DNA from: Bos javanicus
Taxonomy: Eukaryota; Chordata; Mammalia; Artiodactyla; Bovidae
Assembly: GCF_032452875.1 (NCBI RefSeq)
Contig: NC_083885.1
Coordinates: 35,009,925-35,073,924 of the forward strand
Direction of reading: 5' to 3'
Length of the DNA: 64,000 nt
Shown here: piece after piece, positions 47,409 to 61,643 of the stretch
Layout: every line of letters starts with the position of its first letter
Position numbering within the stretch: the first letter of the stretch is position 1
The notes under the pieces: model-generated
Databases searched by the model: none
What the model saw: only the letters and a program-made list of their open reading frames with translations
Told to the model about the DNA's origin: nothing
Program-made: the position numbers and the translations under genes

Positions 47409-50400
47409 TTAGCCATCTTGTAGGTACTTGCTCAGGACAGAGTAAGAGACAGACTTTGACAGGCCCCTCTGGATGAGCAGGTCCACACAGCGGCCATATT
47501 TCCTGGCGAAAGGCAACGTGAGCTGGAAGGAAAGGCTGGTCTTATTCCTAGCTGGTTGCTACTCTAGCTTTGTGAGGTCCTCCTGTCTGGGTGGGGGTAG
47601 GGTTGGGGGCAAGGCCAGCTAGTGCTGTTGACCTCAGTTCTGCCTAAAGGCATCTCACAGACCTGGGGCTCAGAGTGGCTACCAGGGCACAGAATGAAAT
47701 GAATAGAGGATCAAAAGTGCATGTTTCCTGTCACTGGTTTTCCACTTCCTAATCGTAGATGCTGACTTCATTTCCAATCAACAGACTAGGCAGAGGCTAG
47801 TAACTTGGCACTATTATGTTTATGGTGAAAGGTGTTATAATAAGGTGCTTGATTACAGAAATACCAGATTAATGAAAAATTAGGCAAATCTTTTTCACCT
47901 CCAACATTCAAATAAAAATTTGAATTCTAAAATTATTTTAAGGACTCAAAAAACAAAAACCTGAGTTATTCCTTTGCCCTTATTGAAGAATTTTCTTTGT
48001 AAAAACTGCTTTATAGCAGCTTAAGTAGAAAAGGAATGTATAATACAAAAGTACTGACATCAGGTGCTGTTGGTATCTATAACTCACTGAGAGCATGTGA
48101 CTGCCAATAGTTTCTCTGATTTCAGCACCTCAAAACGAGCTCATATGATGTGCATCCCTGGCCAGGGTTGTTAGTGATGAAGGCTAATTTGGTAAGCACT
48201 GGAGAAAACTAGTGACCCAAATACTGCTTTTTGACCACTCTGGACAGGTTAATTTTAGCCACTGTTCCTCCCTCCCTGGGACCAGTGACTAGAGTTCCAG
48301 TTCCCTATCTTCGCCTTCTGGGCAGCACTGGCTTGGCCCTCATGCAGCAAGACAGTGTCCATCTGAGGCATCCAGAGGGTCGCCATTTCTCGTGGGGTAC
48401 AGGTGGCCTCACCTCAACCCAGCTGTATAGGCGTTCCTGGGTGTGCCGGTCATCCTTGAATCCAGTGATGGCCAGCAAATCCACCACAAACTGCTTGGGG
48501 CTTAGGTGCAGGGTCTGCCAGAAGAGCCCACAGTCAGCCAGGGCTGGAGGCCACAGCCTGACCCACATTTGCTCCCAGCCCCTTAAAGTGGGATGTGGAG
48601 CAGGGGCTTCTCTGGGCCTGGAGAAGCCGCAGAGGTCAAGGGGTACCGTCACTTCAAACTGCCTCTTGGCCATGGCTCGGCCCAGATGCTGCCACCCTGT
48701 CTCCTGGTCCCTACCCTTCTTGCCACCCTTCTGCCCCTGATCTCTTCCCCTAGCTGCTCCCCCTTGTCTTGGCTGCCCCCTCTTGTCTTGCACTATTATT
48801 GTGGAAGCGAGGGGACAGTGGAGAAGGAACAGGGCTTGGGGCCAATCACACGTACCCACAGCTGGTTGACCAGGGAGACCACCTTGGCTGTGATGGCTTT
48901 GGGGTCATTTTGCCGGATGGAATCCAGAATGATGTCAGTCAGGAAGCAGTGACATTTCTGTGCGTAAAACATCTCTTCCCAGGACAGAGAGAAACTCAGG
49001 AAAGTCACGTCTGTGGAGGAGAGAGGGGGTGTGGCCACATCTGCCACAGCGAGGGCCTCAGAGCCACCCTTGGTTAGGGGGAGAAGTGCAGGGCCTCCAG
49101 GGAGACCCTATCCCTGAAGTAACTGGCTGGGGACTCAGGCATCTGCCCATGGGCTGGGCCAGGCCCAGCTCCAGAGCCTCACCTCGGGGCTGGGGGCTGG
49201 CTGGGGGCGGTGTGCGCCTGAGGTGGTCCATGTGCGTGGTGTAGATGATGCTGTCCTCAAAGAACATGCACGAGCCATCACTGCCCACCACGGGGGGGTG
49301 GGTCACCTTGAGGATGACCCCTGTGTTGTCCCCCTCATTGGCCTCAGGCAGGGTCAGCTCAAAGGCAGGATTTTCTGTGAAAACAACGTGGGGAGAGGTC
49401 TCTCCTTAAGCTCCATCAGAGCCCAAGCAGGGAGGAGACCTCTGGCAACAGACCAGTGCAGTCAGTCACCAGCCCTCACCTCCAGCTTCTCAGAAGCGGG
49501 AGCCTGAGCTGGCAGGGCCATGTTCTAACTCTCCTCTCTTCATCACCCTGGAATCACTGCAAGCTACATCCTCAATTTCAGAACTCCAAGGAACTTTCCA
49601 AATCATCTGTTGAACTAGGCTAGTAGTAAATAGAGCTGATCACAACCCAGCTGGAATTGGGACTGGAAATCTTTGTAAAATTATGAGATGAGCTTTTGTG
49701 GGGGGTGGGCGGGGGGGTGGGTTGCTGATGCATGTCTACTCTGAAGAACATGATTGACAAACCAACTGTGGGCTCACAGGCAGGGCCCAGGAAGACCCCT
49801 CCAAGCATGACACAAGCCATTGAAAGAGAAAATGTCAGAATACTAGAGGAAGGGCTTTGAGAGAGCAGAGGAAACAGTCTGTAATAGCAGTTCTCAGCCC
49901 ACTTCTCTGGGCTGCTCCTCACTTCTCCAACACACACATTCCTCTCTGTTCAGCCTGGTCCCCATATACTCTCCTGTCTCCCGGACTTCTTCCCTTGGAC
50001 GCCCATCAGTACTTCATACACACTGTGTCCTCTTCCCCAAGTCTTACTCCTCTCCTTCCCACCTCAGTAACTGTCCACCCCCTTGCAGTCACCCAAATCA
50101 GAAACCTGTCCCCTCCTTGGCCCAATCCTTTCGTGTTTCCTCGAACTGCCTAAACTGTTTCACCTAGGATGGTCTTGGCACTTGCAACACTTACCTTCTG
50201 CTACTGCATTTCCTCTGCCCCTGGAACTCCTAAATGCGTAACTGATTGTGCTTGCTCCCTTGTATAGAATGCTTCAGTGGCTGGCTGCTCCACTTAGGAT
50301 TGGAACTAAGTACCAGGTCCTGAACTTGACCCATAAGACCTGTCCTTATTCCTAATGTCATCAGCCTTATCTTTCATCACTTTATGAAGACTGGTTTCCA

Positions 50401-53400
50401 GCTGCTAGACCCATGACTTAGGTTTCCACAAGCACCCAAGATTTCTCCTTTCCTCCGTTGACTCCTCAGCCCTGAACCCTTCTTTGTGCCCCTATTGCTT
50501 TATAGGTCCTTCCTTTCATATGCCTCATGTGGCTTCTCAAGCCCCCAGGCCATGCCAGCGTGCCTGTCATTTCTGGGTCTTTTGCTTGGCGGTAGTGAAA
50601 GCGCAGTTCTAGTCTCCTTTAATCACTAACTCACTCTGTGGTCTTGGCCAAGGTTTGCCTTCTCTGTTGTAAATGGGACTTAGGTCAAGGATGGGATAGG
50701 ACTCACCTCTCTCCTTTGACCTCTGCTTGCCCCAGTCCTTCAGGGCGACAGCTCTTTTCATGGGGAAGTATGGATTAAAGTTTGGCTCTGGCCCCTTGTC
50801 TTTGGTTCCGGCTCCAGCCCCTGCCTGTGGGCCTGGGTCCTTCTCTGAGGCTGTGGAATGGCCTTTCCAGGAAGCTGAGGTGCTGGGCTGGGAAACAGCC
50901 TCACTTCCTGAGGAGTGCTGCAGGGTGGCTTCCTCCAAGGAGCTGTTCCGGGGGGCTGGCAGTGACTGGAATTCCCACTGTTTGCAGTTGACCATGTCCC
51001 ACTCCCTTACCAGGGAGATAAGTTTTTGCATGGGGGTGACAGGAGGGTCTTTGGTTTCAGGTTTCTGTGTGAGGTTGACAGTGGTACACTTCTTCTTGGG
51101 AGGACTCTCAGGGTGGCCCCCCCAGTGTCTAGGGTTGGCACATAGGCCAGGACAGTGTGAGTATGTGCTGGGATTACCTGCCCTCTTGGCACCTCGGCAC
51201 AAGGACATCTGGATTGTCTGGGAGTACTGTTCGGCCTCCTCTATCTGGCTGGACCTGGCCAGGGTCCCCTTGGCCTTGTTCCACATAGTTCGGTCATTGC
51301 AGTCTTGGAACTCCATTGGCACGCAAGCCATGGTCTGGGGAGAGGGCACAGCAGCTCTGGGCATGTTGTACACTGAAGCCTTACCCAAGATCTGATAAGC
51401 TGGGTCTCTTAAGACTTCGCTTGCTTACCCAGAACAATTTCATCCCCCACATGGGTCTAACATTTGAGATCTGCTCAGTTGGAGTGGGGTTGGTAACCAG
51501 CCCAGGGGCCTCTCACACACCAAAAGGGCATATCAGCATGCCAGGCCTCATGTGGTCAGCACTTACTTGTGTTCAGAAACCAGTCACTGTGCCAGAGCCA
51601 TGTAGGCCTGTCTCTTTCATTTTGCCATGCTCCCCAGGAGTGGGATCTGCCCCCTGAGCCCTGTGCTGGTGCCCTTTCAGGACACCACCAAACCAGAGGA
51701 GGCTGGAACTTACTTCTTTGGTGTCTCTGCTGAATTCCACCAGTGACCCTGGCCCCTCTGTTACCACGTGCAGCCTTCTGATGGGAAAAGCTTCTTCATT
51801 TTCAGATTCTTTCTCCTGGATCCATGACCTGCAGATCCCAAGAGGGTTTGGTTAGTGAGCAGAAGCTTCCACTAGTCCATTGACCAGGTGTGCCCTTTGG
51901 CTGAGAGTTCACTCAGGGAGGAGGGGCCTTAGAGAGTTTTGCTTAGGTCCCTGCCCAGTCCTGGGCCTGCCCCATCCCCTTAATAAGGAGAACAGGTCCT
52001 ACTGGGAGGTGGGACTTAGGACAGGATTCCCAAGAGGCATATAAAGGTTCAAACTTTAGATCATGGTGTCAAGGGAGTGGTTTCCTTACTTGTATGCCTC
52101 ACACTGGACAAGTGCTTCTGAGAGAGATGGGATGTGGTATTCCTCCACCTCCTGGCAAAGGAGGGGCCATTCCCTGTGAATGACAAGAGGTCACGCTGGG
52201 CATCTGGGGTGGGAATGCGGATGGGGTTGTTGGCCTCCAGAGTGGCTGCTCTGAACAGCAGTTCACATGTTGGAAATAACATAATCTCTGTCAAGGCTGC
52301 AAACTCAAATTTCCTCCTTGCAGAGGGATGGGAGTTTCATCATATGATTTCCTTCCTGCACTCACTTAAATTCAGATGGTAAAAATAGTTTTCCAAGCCT
52401 CAGGAAGTTGAGAATGTGTCGGAACATTTGGCCATCCCCGTAGATCAGCAGGGTCTGTCCGTATGTTATCCAGTACACTCTCTGAGGGTTGGACAACAGT
52501 TCTGGATACTGCAAAGGGTTGAACATCAGACTTTGTTAGTCTGTTAGTTAGTTAGTTAGTCTGTTAGTCTGTTAGTTAAAGGGCTATGTCCTCATTAAGG
52601 AGTAGGGCAGTCTTCGTTTTCCCACCCATTCCAGAGCAGAGGCTTTGGGATTTCTATCTCCCCATCTTGTTGGCCACAAGAAGACACATGAGGAGCAGAG
52701 CATCCAGGGAGGAGCACGTCATCTCAGCTCGAAGGATTGCTGGCTCCTCAACCACTCCCTTGAGGCGTCGGGGACCTCACCCTACGTCCTGCCTTGGTCC
52801 AGGACCCTCCCTACCCAGACTCCTAAAGGCTTTCCCAGCCTGCTGCTCATGCAGTAAGAGCACTCTGGACCTAGGAGTAGGGGGAAAAATCCTTGATCTA
52901 AGCAGGTGCTGGAGGCTGAGTGAGAGTCAGTGACAGGTTCCAGAGCATCTCAGCCACAGAAGCCACAAGGAGAGGAGGGCAGCCTCAGGCCAGCAGTACC
53001 TTCAGCAGGGTCTGCAGGGTGGTTGCATACCAGTGGCTTCCAACATAAACTTTGATGATCTGTTGGGAGGAATACACAGTGATTTCTGCCGTCCACTCCT
53101 CATCTAAGGAAACCAATGAGAGGGAACATGTCACATGGCCAGAAGGACATTAGGTAGGGCATTTGGTCAATAAGGTATCACATGTTAAGACTCAGTATCT
53201 TCATCAGTCGTATTTTGTTGCCTACTCTGAGAAGCAGAAATCCCTAACACCAGCTCTCTCTGCTCCTCAGGCCTCCCCTGTGGCTTACCATAGAGTTTCC
53301 TGCATGGTGAGATGGGTTTAAAACAGTAGCTTGGAGGGTCAGCTGGTGATTCTGAGTTGGGGGAGGGCCACCAACCCCAAGGGCACCACTGTTCTACTCC

Positions 53401-56400
53401 TAGCCCACCTCTCCCAAGAAAGCTTGACTAATGTTCCTTTCTACCTACATTGCTAAGCCCTTCCGTTTCTGGCTGGGTGTGTCCTGGGTGTATAATTTTC
53501 CACTTGGCCACTCAGACTGGAGCTAGGAGTCCCTCTGTACGTTTGTGCTTATGGTTTGGCAGATATCACAGATCCAGCCTCTCATCAAATCATTACAGAG
53601 ACCAAGCCTTGAGAATAGGCTTTATTCTGGGAAGGTGAATTCATGACCCTTTTCCTGGGGATGACTAAACTTAGGCTTTGTTCTGGTATTTGAGAATTAG
53701 TTTCTAGTGAACTTTGTCATGAATGAAGGGTATATAAACAGATGATATAACTAAGAGGTATATGATTAGACTGTGAACCCTATGAAAAGAAGAGACTGGG
53801 TCTGTTTTGCTCTCTTCTATACTCCTAGTGTTATCTGATGTCCTGGTTTATGGTAGGTGCTCCAATAAACATTGTTTCTGAATGATAGTAATATAGCATA
53901 AGTTGATATAAAACTTTTTTTTAGTAAACAGTTATAGGCAGCTGGTGAAACAACATGGGCTTTAGACTCAGATTTAAATCCCAGCTTGACCACAATCTCA
54001 TAATATGAGCAGGTTCCCTCCCTACGCCTCCATGTCCCCTGTTAAATGAACCCAGGGACCATTATTTGGATGTCTGTGAAGACCCAAGGGGCACAGTGTC
54101 AGCTTTCAGGGCCAGAGCGGGCCTGCCCTTGGGGGACCCATGCAGCCCCCACCAGGCCCGTCTGCGCTGCTTAGTCTGTACTACTTGAGGCTACTTGTGG
54201 GCTTGGTGTGGGGAGGGAGTCACCTACATGAAAGTTTCCTTTTAGGCAAAACCCACAAATGTTAGTCTGGCTTTCCTTTCCTGTTCCATCTATAGTTTCT
54301 GGCTCTGGCCAGCTTTATCTTTCCTTTCCTATCCCCTAGACCCTCCTCTGATGCTGCATCCAAACTGAGAAGCTTCTTTATTTACTGAGCACATCCATGG
54401 GTGCCAGAGTCCTTGGCTCCAGATGAGTCTTGAGAGCCACTTTCATTGGCTCGTAGGTGATGTCCCTCTTGTCCAGGAAGGCACAGAGCTCATACACCTC
54501 AGAAACAGTCTCAGTCAGAGGCAGACGGCATGTCCCCAGCCAGTTCCTGCCGAGAGGAAAGCCCTGTCACAGAGTGCTCCAGCACTGCACCCCAAGGGAG
54601 TCCAGTCCGTCACCTTTCCATATCTAGAATGTCTTGCCCTAAACACTGACTCAAACCTGTGGCCACTAACATCATTTCCTTAACTGGTTTCTGTTGATGT
54701 CTCATAGTGGGTAAATTTGGACACACAGACTCATCCTTTTGGTGCTGAGCTTGACCTGTTTCAGCAAAGCCATCTAAATAGACTAGTTGCAAGCCTCCAG
54801 GCCCTGTCTTGGGTTCCAGAATCCAGCCAGGGCCTAGCCACTCTATTTCCGCCCCAGGACATCTCAATCACTGTGTGGCAGCCTGTCATGGTTTGGGAGA
54901 TAACTGATACCTTGTATGCCCAGGAAAGAAGCTAGGGACCTGAATATCAACCCCACTGCCTCTAAAGGCACTTTTCTTTGCCCTCTGTGCCCTGTGACCT
55001 CAGGGGTGGGACATCTCTGGGACAGATGGATGGGGGTGGGTCACAAAGGCCCCACCCTTGGGGTAAGATAGTGTTTGAGGTTGGCTGACCCTCTCCACAG
55101 GTGCTTAGGAAAAGCCACTTCTATCTTTAGTTTTGGTACCAGTGTATTTTGTGAGCCTAAGAGAGTTCTATTCAGAACATGTTTGCCCTTCTATAAAACA
55201 GGATTAGAATCCGTGCCCAGCACTAGTAGGAACAGTCTCAGCTCATTCCCCAGGGCATAGGCCAGGTATCACTTCCTTCAAGAAGCCTATTTTGCCTTGC
55301 TCTTGGCGGGGGGCAGGGTGCTCATCCCTGGTTCTGGACTTTCTGTGTGTCCTTGGGGAGGACTTTTTGTAGGAGGGGGAATATGGCAGGGGGAATATCC
55401 AGCACCCTGAGTGTTGCGGCTGTGGCCTGGCCACCTTGGACCTAGCACAGGGCTAGAACCAAGATGGATTGCAGAGGATACAGTTTGAGACCTTTGAACC
55501 TTAGGAACCGTACACCTTGGCACCAGCCCTCTCTTCTGAGGCCCAGATTTGGTGATACTGATGCAGATGGTGGAGTGGCTAAAATGATGGGTTTGTCCTG
55601 TATTTCCTCTGACTCATGGACAGGGCCCCAGGGTGGTTCCTAAAGAAAGGTAAAGCTCAGCCTGAGTGGGATGACGCATTCTCTAAGGAGGGCCTTACTT
55701 AACATGCTGGAAGAGGACCCCGTTCCCGGTGATGTACAGTCTGCTCCCATCCAGTGTGCTCTCGATGCGGAGCTGTCCCAGTGCGGAGTCTGGGTACTTG
55801 ACAAGCAGACCCAGGGCCATCATGTACAGTGGCTTCACAGACTCTAGGCCTGCTGAACGGCCCCCCTTCCCAGGGCTTGGAGGAGGACAGGAGGTCCGGG
55901 AACAGCCACCTGTGCCGGAGAGAAAGGGGTGACTCCTAGGGTGCTCATGGTCAAAACAGTATTGGAAGCTTTGGGTCTTGCTTCCAACTGTTGTCTTGAA
56001 TCTGTACTGAAGAGGCTTAGTGGGAGCTTATTTCCTGGCACAGCCACATCTGAATCTGCTGAACATCAGTACAGTTTTTATATTCAGTCTGCTTGAGGTC
56101 AAAACTATCCACTGGAAGGGAGGTGAGGTGGGTGTGGGAGATGGATTAATTTGCTGTATCGCTAACACTTGAATTTCAGAACAGCCATCTGGCCCAGTCT
56201 CAGCAGGAATTTCCCTTAGTTCGAAGCTCTGCTCTAATTATCCATGGGTAAAGAACGACAGCAATACATGAACTGTGAACTTCCTGATGATCAAGCTGGT
56301 TTTAGAAAAGGCAGAGAAACCAGAGATCAAATTGCCAACATCTGCTGGATCATGGAAAAAGCAAGAGCGTTCCAGAAAAACATCTATTTCTGCTTTATTG

Positions 56401-59400
56401 ACTATGCCAAAGCCTTTGACTGTGTGGATCACAATAAACTGTGGAAAATTCTGAAAGAGATGGGAATACCAGACCACTGACCTGCCTCTTGAGAAATCTG
56501 TATGCAGGTCAGGAAGCAACAGTTAGAACTGGACATGGAACAACAGACTGGTTCCAAATAGGAAAAGGAGTATATCAAGACTGTATATTATCACCCTGCT
56601 TATTTAACTTATATGCAGAGTACATCATGAGAAACGCTGGGCTGGAAGAAGCACAAGCTGGAATCAAGATTGCCAGGAGAAATATCAATAACCTCAGATA
56701 TGCAGATGACACCACCCTTATGGCAGAAAGTGAAGAGGAACTCAAAAGCCTCTTGATGAAAGTGAAAGAGGAGAGTGGAAAAGTTGGCTTAAAGCTCAAC
56801 ATTCAGAAAACAAAGATCATGGCATCCGGTCCCATCACTTCATAGGAAATAGATGGGGAAACAGTGGAAACAGTGTCAGACTTTATTTTTGGGGCTCCAA
56901 AATCACTGCAGATGGTGACTGCAGCCATGAAATTAAAAGACGCTTACTCCTTGGAAGGAAAGTTATGACCAACCCAGATAGCATATTGAAAAGCAGAGAC
57001 ATTACTTTGCCAACAAAGGTCCGTCTAGTTAAGGTTATGGTTTTTCCTGTGGTCATGTATGGATGTGAGAGTTGGACTGTGAAGGCTGAGCGCCGAAGAA
57101 TTGATGCTTTTGAGGTGTGGTGTTGGAGAAGACTCTTGAGAGTCCCTTGGACTGCAAGGAGATCTAACCAGTCCATTCTGAAAGAAATCAGCCCTGGGAT
57201 TCTTTGGAGGGAATGATGCTGAAGCTGAAACTCCAGAACTTTGGCCATCTCATGCGAAGAGTTGACTCATTGGAAAAGACACTGATGCTGGGAGGGATTG
57301 GGGACAGGAGGAGAAGGGGACGACAGAGGATGAGGTGGCTGGATGGCATCACTGACTCAATGGACGTGAGTCTGAGTGAACTCTGGGAGTTGGTGATGGA
57401 CAGGGAGGCCTGGCGTGCTGCGATTCATAGGGTCACAAAGAGTTGGACATGACTGAGCGACTGAACTGAACTGAAAGAACGACAACTATAGCAGAGAACC
57501 TGATATCATTACAGGCTTCCCAGACTCACAGTCCCTAACACGCCTGGGCAGAATTTTCCCGAGACACATTGTCTAGTGTTACTTTTGGGTTGGGTGGTCG
57601 TGTTCCTGGCTCACTGTTCTCCTGCAGTGGCCATAATGCTCAGTCTACATGAGCCTGTCCCAGTGGCACCCGTGGGCCAACAGCAAACTGCTGGGTGATT
57701 TTTGTGGGTTGTCTCCAACCCTGCAGGAGGAGTGGTATTCTCCTCTTATCACAGATGAGGAAACTATGTCCTGAGAGCATAGTTAGTTACTAAGTACCTT
57801 GCCCCAAACAGCAAAGCTAGGTGGGCCAGAGCAGGGGTTTGAGGGTGACTCTATTTTCAAGACTACCAGGGCTGTTTCCATTACTTATGGTGCTTTATGA
57901 AAGGCAAAAAAACAGGCTTTGTGTTTGGGGGCTGCTGATGGCTTACAGAGCCCGTCCAGCAGCATGCCTCCCTTCCAGCTTCACATAACTCCTGAACAGC
58001 AGGCCCTACTCTGCTTAGCTCTCTGACCTCTGTTCTCTGAGGAACAGAAGCCCTGGGGGAGAGGTTTGAACTCACACCCTCTGAAGTGGATTGGAAGATC
58101 CTAAGAGGCTCCTGAGACCTGCTGCAGGATTCTACTACCCCCAAATAGAATAGGACTCCAATTGTCTGGGGAGAAGTCTAGAAGAACTGGGCCTCAAAGG
58201 AGGGAAGATCTGATTCCCACAGAATAAATGTCTGGCAACATGCAGGCCAAACTTCACATGTGTAAGAGTTCTATGCATTCTTAGAATGCCCACTGAGGCC
58301 ATGCAAAGGTAGTTGACTCTTGCAATATATACAGTAGCTTCCATAGACATGCAGGGTTTGGAAATGAGATGGTGAAAGGCTAATAAAAAAATATGAGGGA
58401 CAAATTAGCATGATATTGGACTGGGAGCCTGAAGGCTGGACTGGATCAGGGTCAGGAAGTGGCAGGAGCAGGCAGAAACAGGCACAGCAGCCAGGGGTTC
58501 GAAGGAGGAAGGACAAGGGAATTCGGGGGTGGGCGGGATAACTGAAGTACTATGGGGAATTCGCCCAAGAATTTCCCATGCCGTCCAGCTGTGCCTGAAA
58601 GAAGAAGGACAGCGGGAGTGGCAGGTGGGGGTTAGTTATAAGTTCCCAATTGTTTGACTTGTCCAAAAGGAGGGCAGACCTCCCCTGACCTTGGGAAACC
58701 TGCCCTCAGGCCCAGCCTCCCTCCCCAGCCAGTCTGGGCTGAGCTACCTACATTTCAGTGGGAAGACTGAGCAGACAGAGGGCATGCCAGGTTTCAGGCT
58801 GAAATTTCTCTTCTCAGATTCTAAGTCAGCCAAAACACCCGCTTCTGTCACCGCCAATCAAAGTGGTTGGTGGGAGGGAAGATGTTTGTTTTTGGCTTTT
58901 CTGGTCAAAGCCCAGACTGCCCCAGGATGTCAAGGGGAGGGCACGTTTCCCCTGGGGACATACCCATGTTCATTCGGTACAACCTCACAGCTTCACTGAG
59001 CTCAGGGATTTCCAGAATTTCCACTTCTGCTTCAAGCACATCTATATTGGAGAAATTATCTGGTAGCAAAATCTTCTGTGAGCGGAGAAAATTCACTTGA
59101 AAAGCAAGGGGAAACAAAATGGGTTAAGAAGGTTATTTCTGATCTAATTGTAGGTCCAGGTTTTGGGAGGTTTTTGATGCTGCAGCTTATCCTAGGCTCT
59201 CCTTGTTCTGAAACAATTACTGAACATACCTGGTTAGATTAGTTTTCAGTCTGTGGTTTTCAAGGTGAAAGATCCCAAATTATTTTCCTGTGTTTGAGTC
59301 CGTGGGTATGGCTTCCCATAGTCTGGCCTTGGGCTCCCAAGGCAGGTAGGCTCTCTTGGTGAGCACACTGGCCCTGAGACTTACCCTATGAGTCTTGACC

Positions 59401-61643
59401 CAAGAGCAGGTCATTCCAAAAGAGGGAGCTGTCTTGTCGCTTAGAGAGGAAGGGCCTGGGTGAGCCTGGGCTGGCTGGTGGCGCGTGCAGTTTGCCCCTG
59501 CCTGGATTCAGTGTGGGAGGCAGAGATGGAGCCAGCGCTACTGTCCTGTGTGAATCAACTTCAAGATTCAGAAACATATTATAGACAACTTCCCAGGTGA
59601 CTATGAACAGGAAAGGCTGGGGTTCCAGGCATTTGGGCCCCAATACCATTTGGGCGTTTCCTTCCCTGTTCGTCTAGGCAGCAGCAGCATCTTAAGAGTC
59701 AGTTCAGTTCACACCTCACCAGAGCCTGTCCTGGGCAATGCAGAATGGAGGCTCTCTTCTGTCCAGGGTTGAAAATTTTATCCCTCTTTAGGCCACTAGC
59801 TCAAGCAGACAATTCTGCAATGATTTTGGGGAACCTTTCACCATCCCCTCTTCTTCCCCTTTATCCTGAGTTTAGTGAAGATGAGAGCAGGAAGGGACTA
59901 TCCTTTGAAACAACTCTATTTCCTCATTTTATGGCAAGAGAAACTGAGGTCTACAGCCTAGATGGATACATAAAAGCAGAGAAATAAGAGTAGTTTGGAG
60001 TTCTGCTCAAGGTCTTGCCCTTCACATCAACTCTTGTGGCCCCTGATACCACTACAGGTGGTTTCCAGTGCCCCTTTACACCCAGGCCCTTCCAAAATGA
60101 ACAGGGAATAAAATAGCCCTGAGGCTAGTGGCAGCCTAATGTTGGGAATCCATCTGCCTCCAGGAAGGCTCTGTCATGCTTCCACCAGCTCTGCTCAGGG
60201 AAGGTCTTGAGGCCCTAAGGCCCAAGCTGGGCTTCCAAGGGGTGTGGGGTCAGGAGGGGTGGATGAGCCCTATCCACCCACCCGTAGGCACCTCCCCTCC
60301 CCCATGATAAAACAATCACCAATAAAGCGGAACTCGCTGCACTCGCACTCGATCAGGGCCATGGTCTCAGCCAGCCACAGCAGGTTGTCTTCAGTCACCA
60401 GGCTTGGATGCTTGGCCACTAGGTCTAGGGGCAGGAAGCAGTAGTGCACTTCCTCTTCTGTGTCTAACAGTGGTGTATCCATGAGTCCCAAAGGCGCCTT
60501 ATCATGTAGGCCTGGAGGAAAATGTGCAGAAGGGCATCACCAACTTCCAGAGGTCAGGGCTTTCAGAGGTGGGGCGCTCACTGACCTAGGGGGCCCAGAG
60601 GAAGCTGGAGAGACCATCCCAGAGATGGCCCCTGCCAGATGCCTCCTCATTCTCACTCCTTTCAGTGTAACCCTAGGTTTGGCAAGGGTGTGGTGGGGAA
60701 CAGGGCAAGAGAAATCTATCTATTCTACAGTGAAGGGCAGTGGGACATGTGAAATTTTGGCTCATATACTTAAAGTCATTAAATTCATACTGTTATCCAG
60801 CTGGGGAGACATTACTTGCAGGATTCACGGAATGAAAGGGAGCCAAGGTGACCAGAGCTTAGGAAGGCATGGGGGAGGGAAATGGCCAAAATGAAGTTAG
60901 GATAGTAAGAAAGGGCCTGGGGTGGGCTATGGTGAGAAGTTTAGTTTTTTTAAGTAATAAAATGGAAAAATAATTTTGAAAAATTCATACTGGTTACTCA
61001 TTTGTTTCTTTCTAATTGGTCAAACCGACTATAGATAAAATAAATGACCTACAGATAAAATAGATCCTTTTAACTCTCCCCAAAGCTCTAAACCCATCAA
61101 TAATCATGAATGTCTATTCTTGTGTCTCAAATAGGTCAGTCTATACTACAAGGCACCCACCAAGCAGTGGTCATTTGGAGACATTCCTTGTGTGGTGGTT
61201 AGAGGTGACTTGATGGTAGAGTTCCCTGACCACTAGGACAGGGTGGAGGGCAGCCTGGTCTTGCCCAGGTGAAACCAGTATGCAGAGGAATGAACATGGA
61301 GAAGGATGCTTAGTTCCAGTGGGTAAGCAGCCATGGAGAGGGCATGTGGCAGGTACAAAATCAAAGGAGACGACAGGAAGGTAGAGAAATCATTTAGAAC
61401 TAGTTCAGAAATCAGGGCACTCTCCACTTCTGTTAGAGTGAGGAGAAGGGAAGCTGATCTGGGCTTCACAAAAGGTCAACCTGTGGTGATACCTGTGAAG
61501 GCTGGGCTTTTTATAGGAAATTCTGAGGGTTTGCTGATACACTTCCACGTTCGCCAGTAGTTCAGAGATGCTCTCTCGGCAACAGGTATGTCTGCAGGCC
61601 TCACACGTAGATGGTGTTTCCCTTCCTTCAGATTATCTAGAGT
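47409..61643 (-). CDS. KCTD19: KCTD19, potassium channel tetramerisation domain containing 19 (last 14 coding exons, runs off right edge)
   Basis: KCTD19 is a testis-enriched BTB-type protein needed for male meiosis, where it works with ZFP541 and HDAC1/2 (family knowledge). Exons on the minus strand: 61493-61643, 60320-60511, 58964-59095, 55699-55909, 54386-54546, 53000-53103, 52366-52508, 52090-52173, 51714-51828, 50707-51334, 49183-49374, 48856-49010, 48413-48514 and 47409-47522. They join into 827 codons plus stop with no break (the human protein is about 926). About 100 N-terminal residues, including the first BTB/T1 domain, are missing and must lie beyond 64000. The first exon here opens [21 protein letters not shown]-like segments with [11 protein letters not shown] and [16 protein letters not shown] motifs follow, then a 209-codon charged, low-complexity exon (50707-51334), and the conserved C-terminus ending SKYLQDG. 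All splice sites are GT-AG. Exon numbers 3-16 would match the usual 16-exon gene. Confidence 0.96.
52534..52578. repeat. Tandem GTTAG/CTGTTAG repeat
   Basis: Seven GTTAG copies (some overlapping) lie in KCTD19 intron sequence 26-70 bp upstream of the exon at 52366-52508. On the transcribed strand they read CTAAC. Confidence 0.85.
53765..53890 (+). repeat. L2-like 3' end
   Basis: ACTGGGTCTGTTTTGCTC, then TAGTGTTATCTGATG, then GGTGCTCCAATAAACATTGT is the usual L2 3' pattern. Confidence 0.5.
56261..57473 (+). mobile_element. BovB (RTE-type) LINE, 5'-truncated, with 11-bp target-site duplication
   Basis: It encodes pieces of the BovB reverse transcriptase: [14 protein letters not shown] near 56398, the catalytic YADD at 56699-56710, and [14 protein letters not shown] near 57155. 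The frame is broken at about 56478 and again after 56840, so it is inactive. AAAGAACGACA flanks it at 56250-56260 and 57474-57484. It lies in a KCTD19 intron, antisense to the gene, between the exons at 55699-55909 and 58964-59095. Confidence 0.95.
57715..57850 (+). repeat. MIR-like remnant
   Basis: ATCACAGATGAGGAAACTAT and GCAAAGCTAGGTGGGCCAGA follow MIR order. Confidence 0.55.
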
